Shown here: positions 39,331-48,701 of the stretch, in pieces | Numbering within the stretch: position 1 is the first letter of the stretch | Layout of the letters: each line of letters starts with the position of its first letter | NCBI GenBank assembly: GCA_025359445.1 | Contig: JANYGB010000053.1 | Span: 25,440-89,439 of the forward strand | Direction of reading: 5' to 3' | DNA from: Sphingomonadaceae bacterium | Lineage (GTDB): Bacteria > Pseudomonadota > Alphaproteobacteria > Sphingomonadales > Sphingomonadaceae | Length of the DNA stretch: 64,000 nt | Translations under genes and position numbers: made by a program | Notes under the pieces: generated by a model | Told to the model about the DNA's origin: nothing | Database searches by the model: none | The model's input: only the letters and a program-made list of their open reading frames with translations

Positions 39331-40388
39331 ACGAAATGACCACCATAGCCGTGCCGACCACGCTCAAGGACTGGGAGTCCGATCAGGAGGTGCGCTGGTG
39401 CCCGGGTTGCGGCGACTATGCGATCCTCAAGGCGGTGCAGCGGACTTTGCCGGAGCTGGGCGCGGATCCGGCGAAGACGGTGTTCGTCAGCGGGATCGGC
39501 TGCTCGAGCCGGTTCCCCTATTACATCGAAAGCTACGGCTTCCACACCATCCACGGTCGCGCGCCTGCGTTTGCCACGGGCATTAAACTCGCCAATCCCG
39601 AACTCGACGTGTGGATCGTCACCGGCGACGGTGACGGGCTGTCGATTGGCGGCAATCACACGATGCACCTGCTGCGGCGCAATTTGAATTGCCAGGTGCT
39701 GCTGTTCAACAACGAGATCTACGGGCTGACCAAGGGGCAATATTCCCCTACCAGCCGGGTCGGCACGCAAAGCCCGACGACGCCGCTGGGCTCGGTCGAT
39801 CGCCCGGCCAGCCCGGCAGCCTTCGCGCTGGGCGCGGGCGGGCGGTTTATCGCGCGCGGTTTCGACGTATCGAAGAACCTGCCCGAAGTGCTCAAGGCCG
39901 CGCACGCTCACAAGGGCGCGGCATTCGTCGAGATTTTCCAGAACTGCATCGTTTACAACAAGGACGTGTTCGAGGAATTTGCCGCCCCCAAGGGTGCCGA
40001 AGATCGCCAGTTGTGGCTCAAGCAGGGCGAGCCGATGCTGTTCGGCAATGCCAAGACCGGGGATACGAAAGGCATCGCGCTCGATGTCGAAAAGCTGACG
40101 CTCAAGGTGGTGGATGTGGTTGACGGCGATTGGCAGGCGGCCGGCGTGATCGTTCACGACGTCACCAACCGCTCGATCGCGCATATGCTGGTCGAAATGC
40201 CGTTCGGCCCGTTCCCGATGGCGCTTGGCGTTCTCTACGATGATCCGCGCCCGACCTACGACGAGGCTGTGCTCGGGCAAGATGCTGTGGCGCGCTCAGG
40301 CAAGAGCACCGACCTCGCCAAGCTGCTCGCCAAGGGGCAGACCTGGACGGTCAATGAGTCTGACCAAGGGCCTTTGTCGAACGTGTGA
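39327..40388 (+). CDS. korB: 2-oxoacid:ferredoxin oxidoreductase subunit beta
   Basis: The TPP-binding subunit has the [4Fe-4S]-ligand start VRWCPGCGDYAILKAVQRTL and GIGCSSRFPYYIESYGFHTI, the TPP motif WIVTGDGDGLSIGGNHTMHL (GDG...N) and the NNEIYGLTKGQYSPTS region. With KorA it gives a two-subunit enzyme that generates reduced ferredoxin from 2-oxoglutarate and may replace or supplement the classical dehydrogenase in the TCA cycle. The length of 353 aa is normal. Confidence 0.94.
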   Translation: MNEMTTIAVPTTLKDWESDQEVRWCPGCGDYAILKAVQRTLPELGADPAKTVFVSGIGCSSRFPYYIESYGFHTIHGRAPAFATGIKLANPELDVWIVTGDGDGLSIGGNHTMHLLRRNLNCQVLLFNNEIYGLTKGQYSPTSRVGTQSPTTPLGSVDRPASPAAFALGAGGRFIARGFDVSKNLPEVLKAAHAHKGAAFVEIFQNCIVYNKDVFEEFAAPKGAEDRQLWLKQGEPMLFGNAKTGDTKGIALDVEKLTLKVVDVVDGDWQAAGVIVHDVTNRSIAHMLVEMPFGPFPMALGVLYDDPRPTYDEAVLGQDAVARSGKSTDLAKLLAKGQTWTVNESDQGPLSNV

Positions 40389-40394
40389 ACCAAT

Positions 40395-41144
40395 CTACTG
40401 CTGCAATTCACCCGGCGTGGCCGCCTCGATCGCGGGCGCGGCGCTGTCGGCCAGTGTGCGCGCGGGGCGATAGAGCAGCGCCGAGGCGGTGAGCGCCCAG
40501 GCCATGCCGCCGAGCCAGCCGGCGATCGCGTCGCTGGGGTAATGCACGCCTAGCCAGACCCGGCTGAGCGCGATCAGCGCGGTGACCAGTGCCGCGCCCG
40601 CGATCAGGCTCCAGCGCACCCCGTGCCGCCCGCTGAGCGAGGCCAGCGCCAGCGCGATGCCCATGTAGACCACCGCCGAATTGAAACTGTGCCCGCTCGG
40701 GAAACTCGATCCACCAGCCTCGACCAGGTGCGATACGATGGTCGGGCGCGGGCGGCCGACGGCGGCCTTGATCAGCGTGTTGACCACCCAGCCGCTCAGG
40801 ATCGTGACCGCCAGCAAGGTCGCCTCACGCCGCAACCGGACTAGCAGCAGTGCGGCAATGGTGATCAGCGCGAACAGGTTGCGCAGCAGCACACCGCCGA
40901 GCGCCGTCCAGTCCCGCACCGCTTCGAGCACCGCTGGCGGCCCCCACGGAACCGCATCGGGGCCAGCGCGAAAATATTGCAGTCCGGCGCTATCAAAGCT
41001 GCCCAACTGGTTTCCCAGCACCAGCCATACGGTGACCGCGAACCCTACCCAGCAAACCAGTGCGGCTATCAGCGCGTGGCGAGGGGTAATGCGCCAGCCG
41101 CGCGGCGGGAGGACGAGCGTCTCGGCAGGGCGGTTGTGTTCCAT
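40395..41144 (-). CDS. PAP2-family membrane phosphatase
   Basis: The three-part phosphatase signature is present: KAAVGRPRP, SFPSGHSFNSA and SRVWLGVHYPSDAIAGWLGG (KX6RP, PSGH, SRX5HX3D). About six hydrophobic helices surround it, so the active site faces the periplasm. Substrates are usually undecaprenyl pyrophosphate or phosphatidic acid/lipid phosphates. ATG 41144 (MEHNRPAETLVLPPRGWRIT) is chosen over the track start 41210, because the latter overlaps the divergent symporter gene. Confidence 0.88.
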   Translation of the reverse strand: MEHNRPAETLVLPPRGWRITPRHALIAALVCWVGFAVTVWLVLGNQLGSFDSAGLQYFRAGPDAVPWGPPAVLEAVRDWTALGGVLLRNLFALITIAALLLVRLRREATLLAVTILSGWVVNTLIKAAVGRPRPTIVSHLVEAGGSSFPSGHSFNSAVVYMGIALALASLSGRHGVRWSLIAGAALVTALIALSRVWLGVHYPSDAIAGWLGGMAWALTASALLYRPARTLADSAAPAIEAATPGELQQ

Positions 41145-41208
41145 GTTGCACACAACGCCGCAAACCGGCGGCTGTTGCAAGTAGCGCGGAAACTTGTCAC
41201 CCAGCGTC

Positions 41209-42759
41209 ATGCATTCAACCTTTGCCTTGCTCGATTGGGTGGTGATCGGGCTCTACACGCTGGTGCTGTTCGCCGGGGGGTGGCTGTTCCGCCCGCGCCG
41301 CGCGGAGAGCACGCGCGATTACTTCCTTGCGGGCGGCACGATCCCGGCGTGGATGGCGGCGATCTCGGTACTCTCGGCCACGCAAAGTGCAGCGACTTTC
41401 CTCGGCGGGCCAGACTACGGCTTCCGCAACGATTACACGTACCTGTCGGGCAATATCGGCGGTCTGATCGGCGCGCTGTTCGTCGCCAAATTCCTGATCC
41501 CGCGGTTTTATGCGATCCGCGCGACCACGGTTTACGAACTGCTCGAAGTGCGCTTCTCGCGCCGGGCAATGCGCGCGGCGGGGCTGATGTTCCTGGTGGG
41601 CCGCGTGTTTGCAGGCGGCGCGCGGGTTTATCTCGCGGCGATCGCAGTGGCTATGGTGATGTTTGCCAGCGTGGATGCCAGCGGGATCGTGATCGCCGCC
41701 GCGCTGGTGATGATCGCGGCCTTCGCTTTCACTTTCGCGGGCGGCTTGCGCTCGGTGATCCTCAATGACCTCATTCAGTTTGTGGTTTATGTCGGTGCGG
41801 CGTTGGCAGTTCTGGTGTGGCTGTGGACCAGCATCCCGGCTCCCACCTCCGCGATTATCGAGGGCCTCAAGCACAGTCCGGGCGGTATAGACAAGTTGCG
41901 GTTGTTCGACTGGTCGACCGACCCAGCCAAGCCCTTCGCCATGCCTGCGGTGATCTTCGGGGTCTCGCTGCTATACATCGCCTCGACCGGGACCGATCAG
42001 GACGTAACCCAGCGGCTGCTCGCTTCCAAAGATGCCAAAACCGGCGTGCGCGGACTGATCCTATCGCTGTTCGCCACGCTGCCGGTGGTGTTCATGTTCA
42101 TCACCATCGGGCTGCTGCTTCACGTGGTTTACCAGCGCCCCGAGCTGATGGGTGGGCGCGTGCTCACGCTCGGCTCCACGTTCGAGGGGCAGAAGATCAG
42201 CACTTTCATGCATTACATTCTGACCCAGCTGCCGCCGGGCTTGCGCGGGTTGGTCACAGCCGGGGTCTTTGCCGCCGCGATTGCCACCACCAACTCCGCA
42301 CTCAATGCGATGAGCAGCGTGATGGTGCAGGATTTCTACCGCCCGTGGAAAGACCGGCGCGGCGGGGCGGAGGAGCGTCATTTCGTGCGGGCGGGACGCT
42401 GGGGCATGGCGCTGGCCGGGCTCGCGATGTTCGGCTTTGCAGTGCTCAGCTTTTACTGGCAGCGCGCCAGCGACAAGCCGCTGCTGGAATTCGCATTGCA
42501 AGTGATGGTGTTTGCCTATGCCGGGCTGCTCGGAGTCTATTTCACCGCGCTGTTCTCGCGCCGTGGTTCGACGGGTTCGGTGATCGCGGCGCTGATCGCC
42601 GGGTTCGTCACCGTGGCCTGCTGCCAGCCTTATCTGGTGAGCGCGCTGCACCTGCCCCAATGGCTGGGTACCATCGCCTTCCCGTGGCAACTATGCCTCG
42701 GCACTGCGGTGGCGACGCTGGTCTGCCTTGCTCCACCGGGTGGAAAGGAACAAGCGTGA
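41209..42759 (+). CDS. Sodium:solute symporter (SSS family)
   Basis: The product starts MHSTFALLDWVVIGLYTLVL and has 13 or so hydrophobic segments with SSS signatures: RRAESTRDYFLAGGTIPAWM (DYFLAGR-like), SVLSATQSAATFLGGPDYGF, and ASTGTDQDVTQRLLASKDAK (the GTDQ-x2-QR motif). The SSS family couples Na+ to uptake of sugars, amino acids, vitamins or other solutes; the substrate here is unknown. ATG 41209 begins at the conserved first helix. The stop overlaps the photolyase GTG (GTGA), so the two are cotranscribed although functionally unrelated. Confidence 0.9.
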   Translation: MHSTFALLDWVVIGLYTLVLFAGGWLFRPRRAESTRDYFLAGGTIPAWMAAISVLSATQSAATFLGGPDYGFRNDYTYLSGNIGGLIGALFVAKFLIPRFYAIRATTVYELLEVRFSRRAMRAAGLMFLVGRVFAGGARVYLAAIAVAMVMFASVDASGIVIAAALVMIAAFAFTFAGGLRSVILNDLIQFVVYVGAALAVLVWLWTSIPAPTSAIIEGLKHSPGGIDKLRLFDWSTDPAKPFAMPAVIFGVSLLYIASTGTDQDVTQRLLASKDAKTGVRGLILSLFATLPVVFMFITIGLLLHVVYQRPELMGGRVLTLGSTFEGQKISTFMHYILTQLPPGLRGLVTAGVFAAAIATTNSALNAMSSVMVQDFYRPWKDRRGGAEERHFVRAGRWGMALAGLAMFGFAVLSFYWQRASDKPLLEFALQVMVFAYAGLLGVYFTALFSRRGSTGSVIAALIAGFVTVACCQPYLVSALHLPQWLGTIAFPWQLCLGTAVATLVCLAPPGGKEQA

Positions 42760-44126
42760 GGGCTCCGATAATCCTGTGGCTGCGCCGCGACTTGCGGCTG
42801 GCCGACCAAGCCGCGCTGCTGGCAGCCTGCGCGGCAGGGCCGGTCGTGCCGGTCTATGTGCTCGACGACGAGACCCCGCAGCACCGGCGTATGGGCGGGG
42901 CAAGCCGGTGGTGGCTGCACCATTCGCTCGCCAGCCTGAATGCGGCGCTCGAAGCGCGCGGCTCGCGGCTGATCCTGCGGCGCGGCAACTGCGCCGATGT
43001 GCTGCCCGCGCTAGCCGCCGAACTGGGGGCAAGCGAAGTCCACGCGCTGCACCACTACGAGCCGTGGTGGCGCAATGCTGAGCGCGTGGTGGCCAAAGCG
43101 CTCATGCTGCATCTGCACCACGGCAATTACCTCGCTCCGGCAGGTTCGGTGGTGACTGGCGGAGGCACGCCGTTCAAGATCTTCACCCCGTTCTGGCGCG
43201 CCTTGCAGGAGCAGGTGTTGCCGCCGCCGGGGCCGCAAGCCGCGCCGGACAACATCACCGCGCCTGATCAATGGCCCGCGTCGGACCGGCTCGAAGATTG
43301 GGGTCTGCTTCCTGCTCGTCCCGATTGGGCGGGCGGCTTCCGCTCCGAGTGGTCCCCGGGCGAAGTGGGCGCCGAAGATCGGCTGCAAGACTTTGCACGA
43401 ACCGGCAAATCATATGCAGACACTCGCAATCTGCCGTCGAAAGAAGGCACCTCGCGGCTTTCCCCGCATCTCCACTTCGGCGAGATATCGCCCGCGACAG
43501 TGTGGCATCGGGTTGCGGCCGAGGGCGGCTCCATCAGCACCTTCCTGGGTGAGCTGGGCTGGCGCGACTATGCCCAGAACGTCATAATGCAGTTGCCCGA
43601 CTACGGCGGCACCAACGCCAAACCCCAGTTCGAAGGGCTCGAGTGGCGCAGCGGCGATGAGGCTGAGGCCGACCTTGCCGCATGGCAGCAGGGCCGCACC
43701 GGCTATCCGATCGTCGATGCCGGGATGCGCCAGCTGTGGCGCTCGGGCTGGATGCACAACCGCGTGCGGATGATCGCGGCCTCGTTCCTGATCAAGCACC
43801 TGCTGATCGACTGGCGGCGCGGCGAGCAGTGGTTCTGGGATACGCTGGTCGATGCCGACTACGGCTCCAACGCGGTCAACTGGCAATGGTCCGCAGGCAG
43901 CGGGATCGACGCGCAGATGTTCGTGCGGATCATGGCCCCGCTCAGCCAATCGCCCAAGTTCGATGCAGCGGCCTACATCCGCGAATGGGTGCCCGAACTG
44001 GCGCACTTGTCCGACGGTGAAATTCACGACCCCGCGCTGCCGGTGCGCGGCTATCCGGCCAAACTGATCGGGCACGCAGAGGCGCGCGCACGGGCGCTGG
44101 CAGCGTGGCGCAAGCTTAAGGATTAG
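42756..44126 (+). CDS. phr: Deoxyribodipyrimidine photo-lyase (class I)
   Basis: The N-terminal antenna domain reads RAPIILWLRRDLRLADQAAL, followed by the FAD-binding region: SRLSPHLHFGEISPATVWHR, GELGWRDYAQNVIMQ, RTGYPIVDAGMRQLWRSGWM HNR, and DADYGSNAVNWQWSAGSGIDA. It repairs cyclobutane pyrimidine dimers using light. GTG 42756 overlaps the symporter stop with AAAGGAA just upstream; the 769-aa track ORF from 41817 is an out-of-frame extension through the symporter. The stop TAG at 44124 directly abuts the left att repeat of the tRNA-Phe island, so the island ends immediately behind this gene. Confidence 0.96.
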   Translation: MRAPIILWLRRDLRLADQAALLAACAAGPVVPVYVLDDETPQHRRMGGASRWWLHHSLASLNAALEARGSRLILRRGNCADVLPALAAELGASEVHALHHYEPWWRNAERVVAKALMLHLHHGNYLAPAGSVVTGGGTPFKIFTPFWRALQEQVLPPPGPQAAPDNITAPDQWPASDRLEDWGLLPARPDWAGGFRSEWSPGEVGAEDRLQDFARTGKSYADTRNLPSKEGTSRLSPHLHFGEISPATVWHRVAAEGGSISTFLGELGWRDYAQNVIMQLPDYGGTNAKPQFEGLEWRSGDEAEADLAAWQQGRTGYPIVDAGMRQLWRSGWMHNRVRMIAASFLIKHLLIDWRRGEQWFWDTLVDADYGSNAVNWQWSAGSGIDAQMFVRIMAPLSQSPKFDAAAYIREWVPELAHLSDGEIHDPALPVRGYPAKLIGHAEARARALAAWRKLKD

Positions 44127-44148
44127 TGGTGCCGGGGGCGGATTCGAA
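44127..44148. other. Left attachment site (attL/attR-like repeat of tRNA-Phe 3' end)
   Basis: TGGTGCCGGGGGCGGATTCG (+AA) matches 52784-52806 in 22 of 23 positions; it lacks one C in the CCC run. It lies immediately after the phr stop codon. The match covers the tRNA 3' end through the T-arm, the classic attB region of P4-type integrases. Confidence 0.85.
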
Positions 44149-44203
44149 TAAGTCAGTCATTTCATTGATTTATAATACAAAAAATAGAGTGCGGTTTCTG
44201 AAC

Positions 44204-44224
44204 GGCCCCCAAATAGGCCCCCAA
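44204..44224. repeat. Paired GGCCCCCAA sites at the left island end
   Basis: GGCCCCCAA occurs at 44204-44212 and 44216-44224, starts 12 bp apart. The same pair with the same spacing occurs at the other island end. They are candidate arm-type binding sites of the island integrase. Confidence 0.6.
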
Positions 44225-44244
44225 CGGCTCGATCTATCGACGAT

Positions 44245-46812
44245 TTAGTTGTGGAGTAACACCATTCGGGCAATGTCAAACGGGCGCAACGGCTGGATCA
44301 TATTCAGCGCTTCATTGAAGCCCAGCTGCACAAATCCCTTGTCCGACTCATAGCTCCAAAAGACGTTTCGATACTCCCGGTGCTGCACCTGAATTTTCAG
44401 GCGGTTCTTGTCACTGTGCAGCCGCCCGTCTTCGCCATCGTCTTTGATCTCAACCAAGGCGATACCGTCACGCGTCGTCCTGCCCTTAATGCCCACTACA
44501 AAGTCGGGAAAGAAACGTTTGCCTGTCGGCAGCATCATGCGCGTTGCCCAAAGCTCGCTGCCGGGGTTGCGAAGCCACCATTGCACAGTGCCCGAAGTTT
44601 CCGTGTCGAGCATTTCGGCGAATGCTCGTTCGGGCTTGTTCATTCCGCTTGGGAAGATTCCGTGTGATCCCTTCTGGGCAGGTGGTAGGTCCGCAAGATC
44701 GAAAATGGCTTCTGGAATGGGGATGGAGTTATCCAGCCGGGCGCGTTTGCCCTGTTCTTCCTTAATCGCCGAAATCAGGGCTTCCGGTTCCCGCATGGCA
44801 GCAAGCTGAATTGTGCGACGCAAATCCTGATCGGTGAAGGCATAGCCGCCTTGTTCTGCCCGTGCCCTCAAAGCTGCGATTAGTGCTCGCTCAAGAAGGC
44901 GCGGATCGATCGAGTCATTGAAATTGAATGCTGCTTGCGCGCGCTCGGCAACGCGGGCGTTCGATATCTTGAGGCTGAGCGAAACCTCGCGTTCTTCCCC
45001 AAAGTTGAACAAGTCGCGCAGACTCATAGTCGCCAAGCTTTGGGTTTGCCCCAGCTTCCCGACTAGCGCCGAATTATCGCAGAACGCATTTGATACGTCG
45101 CTCAGAAAGACCGGGTCGCTCAGTTCGCGATAGTCGAGAGGATATTCCTGCCAAAGTGCGGCGGGCAGGCCCAGTTCGCGTTTCAGACGATAGGCGGTTT
45201 GCTTGGTCGGCTTCGGCGTTGCGCTTGGCCCGTTGTGTTCGGGCAGATTGCCGAAAAGGGGCGTTTGGCAGGCAATACGCGCCGTCTCCCCAGCTACAAT
45301 GGCGCGGTCCACAAAATCCGGGGCCATGCCGCGCACTTCGGCATCGATGGTGCCTTCGTTGATCAAAATATCCAGCCGGGCTTGGCGATCAACATCATCC
45401 GCAGGCGGGGCGGGAATGAACGCGTTCAAACGGTGTGAGTCGGACACCAACGAAGGTTGAGAAGCGGGCGAAAAGCCATATTCTACGACGTCCAGTTGAT
45501 CGGACAGCACGGTCAAGCTTTGCCGAACCGCCTTTAATTCGTCGACAGCGGCGCTAAGTCCGGCCTGCATGTCAGGATCAGTCAGGAACACATAGCCCTT
45601 GTCGAGCAAGGCGTCCCGCCCGTGCATTGGGCGAACTAGCGGATGCACACGCATGATCCGACCGACAATCTGCAAGCCAAAGCCGGTGCCGCGATTGGGA
45701 CGAACCGATACCAGGGTCCAAGCGCGGGGGGCGTCAAAGCCGGTGGCGACCGCAACCTTGAATATAAGTATTTGCTTGGAATGGTCGTAAGCCATCATGT
45801 GAAAATCGGCGTCCGGCTGGCCAGACGTATGCACCGCGATCATGTCGTCGCGAATGCCGGGGATTTCCAGAAGCTTGTTTTTTACCCGCGCAACTGGGTC
45901 TTCGCCGCCAGTCGTCTGGTCTTCGACCTGAACCAGCATCAAGGGAACGACGCCAATGTCCTTTTCGTCCAGCCGCCCGCAAATCTGCCGGTGTTGCGTC
46001 CAGCCAGCGGTTAGGGTCGCCTGTTCAAAATCGATCAGGGCTTCGTCGCCGGGGTTCATCCGCAGATAGCCCAGCATCAGGCCCCACTTGTTCAGCCCCG
46101 CTTGCACGACCCGGCCCCGTTCCACTACGACCCGGCTTTGCACTTCAACCCCAGCCGCCTTTTCGAAGGCGATCAGCTTTTCGTCGTTCGGCGTGGCGGT
46201 GGCCAGCAAAGTGAAATCGGGTTGCAGCACGTCAAGATAAAACGAAGCGGCGGCCCCCGCTGAAACACCGAAATTGAGGTGTGCTTCGTCAATCACCACG
46301 CCAATGGCAACCCCGTCCGCGCGCAGCGTTGCCAGCATGTCGTCAAGCGATAGCGTATCTTCCCGCGTCCGCCGGACCTTCCTTGCGTCCTTGTTATTTG
46401 CAGCGACCGCGCTCCACGTCTGGACGAAGACATCACCATCACGCAGGCCGCTTGCGGTCCGGTCGGTGGACAGATCGCGCAAGCGTATGCCGGGGCACTG
46501 GTCGGCAAGGTTGTCTTGGGTTTGCATGACAAGGCCGGAATAGGGGGCAAACCAGAACCAGACGCATTTCATCGACAATTTGCCAATGGCGCTTTCGATA
46601 GTGCGGCCCAGTATCAATGTTTTGCCCGAACCAGTGGGCGCTTGGAGCAACATCGCGCCGCTTTTCAGGGCGATTTCGCGCCGATGATCGGGGCGCGTGT
46701 CGATATGTTCGGCCACGCGCAGGATGGTCGCGCCAAGGGCATCGACAGCTTCGCTTTGAAAATCTGCAAGACTGTGAAGGGTCGGGCCCTGAAATGTCGG
46801 GCTGGCGTTCAT
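44245..46812 (-). CDS. res: Type III restriction endonuclease subunit Res
   Basis: The 855-aa protein has an SF2 helicase core: LQAPTGSGKTLILGRTIESA (Walker A), GVVIDEAHLNFGVS (DEAH), LLATATPNDEKL (motif III) and QIVGRIMRVHPLVRP (motif VI). A C-terminal PD-(D/E)XK nuclease follows, visible as GKRFFPDFVVGIKGRTTRDG with GIALVEIKDDGEDG. In type III systems Res needs Mod, ATP and two head-to-head unmethylated sites to cut. Its ATG overlaps the mod TGA (46809-46812). It is intact in length and motifs, so the system looks functional. Confidence 0.92.
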   Translation of the reverse strand: MNASPTFQGPTLHSLADFQSEAVDALGATILRVAEHIDTRPDHRREIALKSGAMLLQAPTGSGKTLILGRTIESAIGKLSMKCVWFWFAPYSGLVMQTQDNLADQCPGIRLRDLSTDRTASGLRDGDVFVQTWSAVAANNKDARKVRRTREDTLSLDDMLATLRADGVAIGVVIDEAHLNFGVSAGAAASFYLDVLQPDFTLLATATPNDEKLIAFEKAAGVEVQSRVVVERGRVVQAGLNKWGLMLGYLRMNPGDEALIDFEQATLTAGWTQHRQICGRLDEKDIGVVPLMLVQVEDQTTGGEDPVARVKNKLLEIPGIRDDMIAVHTSGQPDADFHMMAYDHSKQILIFKVAVATGFDAPRAWTLVSVRPNRGTGFGLQIVGRIMRVHPLVRPMHGRDALLDKGYVFLTDPDMQAGLSAAVDELKAVRQSLTVLSDQLDVVEYGFSPASQPSLVSDSHRLNAFIPAPPADDVDRQARLDILINEGTIDAEVRGMAPDFVDRAIVAGETARIACQTPLFGNLPEHNGPSATPKPTKQTAYRLKRELGLPAALWQEYPLDYRELSDPVFLSDVSNAFCDNSALVGKLGQTQSLATMSLRDLFNFGEEREVSLSLKISNARVAERAQAAFNFNDSIDPRLLERALIAALRARAEQGGYAFTDQDLRRTIQLAAMREPEALISAIKEEQGKRARLDNSIPIPEAIFDLADLPPAQKGSHGIFPSGMNKPERAFAEMLDTETSGTVQWWLRNPGSELWATRMMLPTGKRFFPDFVVGIKGRTTRDGIALVEIKDDGEDGRLHSDKNRLKIQVQHREYRNVFWSYESDKGFVQLGFNEALNMIQPLRPFDIARMVLLHN

Positions 46813-48626
46813 TGTTGGAACCGCTTGACCAGAGTTTCACGAACCGGGCGGATTTCGAAATCGACCGGCCCTAGCGCGGTTTTCAGTTGGCCCGGTGTCC
46901 AGCTATAGACAAAGGCGTTGACGCGAGCTGTGGCCAGTTGGCGTAACCGGTCGATCAGGGCGTCATCGGTGCGGTCGGCAAGGATCAGTGTCACCCCGTC
47001 GACCGTGTATTCATTCCATGCCGCACCACTGACATAGGGGGTTAACGGCAGGCCGTGCATGGCCTTTAGCGCGGTCCAGACTTCGGTTGGAGCAAGGCTC
47101 AAATTGAGTGCGTCGAAGTCGATTTCCCGCGTGCGCAGATAGGCAAATTCAGCAGACAGATCGGCATATTTCCCGGTCGTCGCCGCGTTCAAGCGTCGGA
47201 TGCGTTCGGCGGTTATATCGCGGCAAATGTTCTTGTCGGGATCGGCGGCGGTGGCTTCGGTGGACGATACCATTATGAAACGGCGCGATCCCTGATCATC
47301 TGCATTCACTTCCATAACCGCTTGGGCCGTGGTTGCGGACCCAGCGAAAAAATCGACGACCAGATCATCGTAGCTGGTCGATTGACGGACCAGTTCGCGG
47401 ATCAGGGAAACCGGCTTGGCATAATTGAAGGCCTTTTCACCGAAGACTTCCTTTATCGTCTTTGCCGCTTCGATGTTAGTTCCCGCCACGATCTCGTTGC
47501 CATCAATGCCGGAAATTGTGTCCTTCTCGAAACTTGGCGTGACCCAACTAGACAGGGGCTGCGTAGGCGTTTTCAATTCGCTTTTGTATCGCTTGAGTGA
47601 AGGCGTTCCGAACCCAACCTTCTTTCCAATCCAAAAATCAAGGTCCGGCAAGTCAGCCCGCAAGAAGGGCGCATTACCACTGCCCGGAACATCTTTAGCA
47701 GCGATTGCCGCATCCAACTCTTCGCGTGAGTTCCACACGACGACGCGCTGATCTAACGGAAAATAGATATAACCATCCGCAATAAAATCTTCCATGTACC
47801 GCGTTCTAATTTTTGCCGCCGGACCCTTCTTTGACGAATACCGCCATACTGAATCTGGATTACATGGATACCAAATATCTTCATTTTGATCATGCAATGG
47901 GTAGTAAGTATTTTTTCTCTCTGACATATTGTGGGCTTTTGTCAGGTCGCCACCCGTTCGGTACCAGTCAGACTTAACTTCATCCCAATGCTTGTATAAA
48001 TCGAAAGTCTTTTCCGTCCCTCCGAACCGAAACTCCGGCTTTGCATAGGCTAGAACGTGTTCGTGATTATCTGAAAGGAATGCGCCCTTTTTATCATTTC
48101 CGCCAACTCGCGTCCGCCAAACGAATGTGCCCAGCCGCATTCCCGGCAAGGCTTCATCCATTAGCATTTCGAGCTTGGCGCGGTTTTCGTCATTGATCGA
48201 AACAAGGATCACGCCGTCGTTGGCCAACAGGTCGCGCGCCAGTTCTAGCCGCCGATAAAGAAACTCCAGCCAAGTCGAATGGCGATAGCGGTCGTTCGGG
48301 TCGATGTAGTGGTCGTTATAGACCCAATCCTTGTTCCCGGTGTTATAGGGCGGATCAATGTAGATGCACTTTACCCGGTGTGCATACGTCATGCGCAGCC
48401 AGCGCAGCGCGTCGTAATTGTCGCCTTCGATCACCAGATTTCGCCACGGTGCCGCGCCGTCCGACAGGGCCGGGTCAATAGCGCAGGCAATGAAGTTGGC
48501 GTCGATAGCGGCGTCCGCCTCGATTTCGCTCCGCTCCCACACAAGGCCCAACTTCTTTTCGCCATCGCGTTTGCGCAACAGATTGACCAGTTGGGATTGC
48601 GACAGACTCTCGTAGTGATCGGTCAC
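46809..48626 (-). CDS. mod: Type III DNA adenine methyltransferase subunit Mod
   Basis: The beta-class N6-adenine MTase motifs are in order: catalytic DPPYNTGN in KCIYIDPPYNTGNKDWVYND (motif IV, ~residues 90-105) and FFAGSATTAQAVMEVN (motif I, FxGxG-like) near residue 440. Between them lies a large target-recognition region (~residues 180-420), whose DNA is visibly less GC-rich around 47750-48100, as expected for an exchangeable specificity domain. Mod alone methylates one strand of an asymmetric site and protects the host. It is the first gene of the mod-res pair; 75 bp separate it from the second recombinase gene. Confidence 0.93.
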   Translation of the reverse strand: MTDHYESLSQSQLVNLLRKRDGEKKLGLVWERSEIEADAAIDANFIACAIDPALSDGAAPWRNLVIEGDNYDALRWLRMTYAHRVKCIYIDPPYNTGNKDWVYNDHYIDPNDRYRHSTWLEFLYRRLELARDLLANDGVILVSINDENRAKLEMLMDEALPGMRLGTFVWRTRVGGNDKKGAFLSDNHEHVLAYAKPEFRFGGTEKTFDLYKHWDEVKSDWYRTGGDLTKAHNMSERKNTYYPLHDQNEDIWYPCNPDSVWRYSSKKGPAAKIRTRYMEDFIADGYIYFPLDQRVVVWNSREELDAAIAAKDVPGSGNAPFLRADLPDLDFWIGKKVGFGTPSLKRYKSELKTPTQPLSSWVTPSFEKDTISGIDGNEIVAGTNIEAAKTIKEVFGEKAFNYAKPVSLIRELVRQSTSYDDLVVDFFAGSATTAQAVMEVNADDQGSRRFIMVSSTEATAADPDKNICRDITAERIRRLNAATTGKYADLSAEFAYLRTREIDFDALNLSLAPTEVWTALKAMHGLPLTPYVSGAAWNEYTVDGVTLILADRTDDALIDRLRQLATARVNAFVYSWTPGQLKTALGPVDFEIRPVRETLVKRFQQ

Positions 48627-48701
48627 GCGACCCTTCCCCCAATTAAATCGGCAGATAATGCAACGGGGACTTAGCAGCGTCGGCGGCTGGTCGCCAAGCG
48701 G

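Noticed and set aside
41817-44126. 769-aa ORF extending photolyase upstream through the symporter
   Set aside because: The first ~313 codons lie out of frame over the symporter gene; the photolyase begins at GTG 42756.
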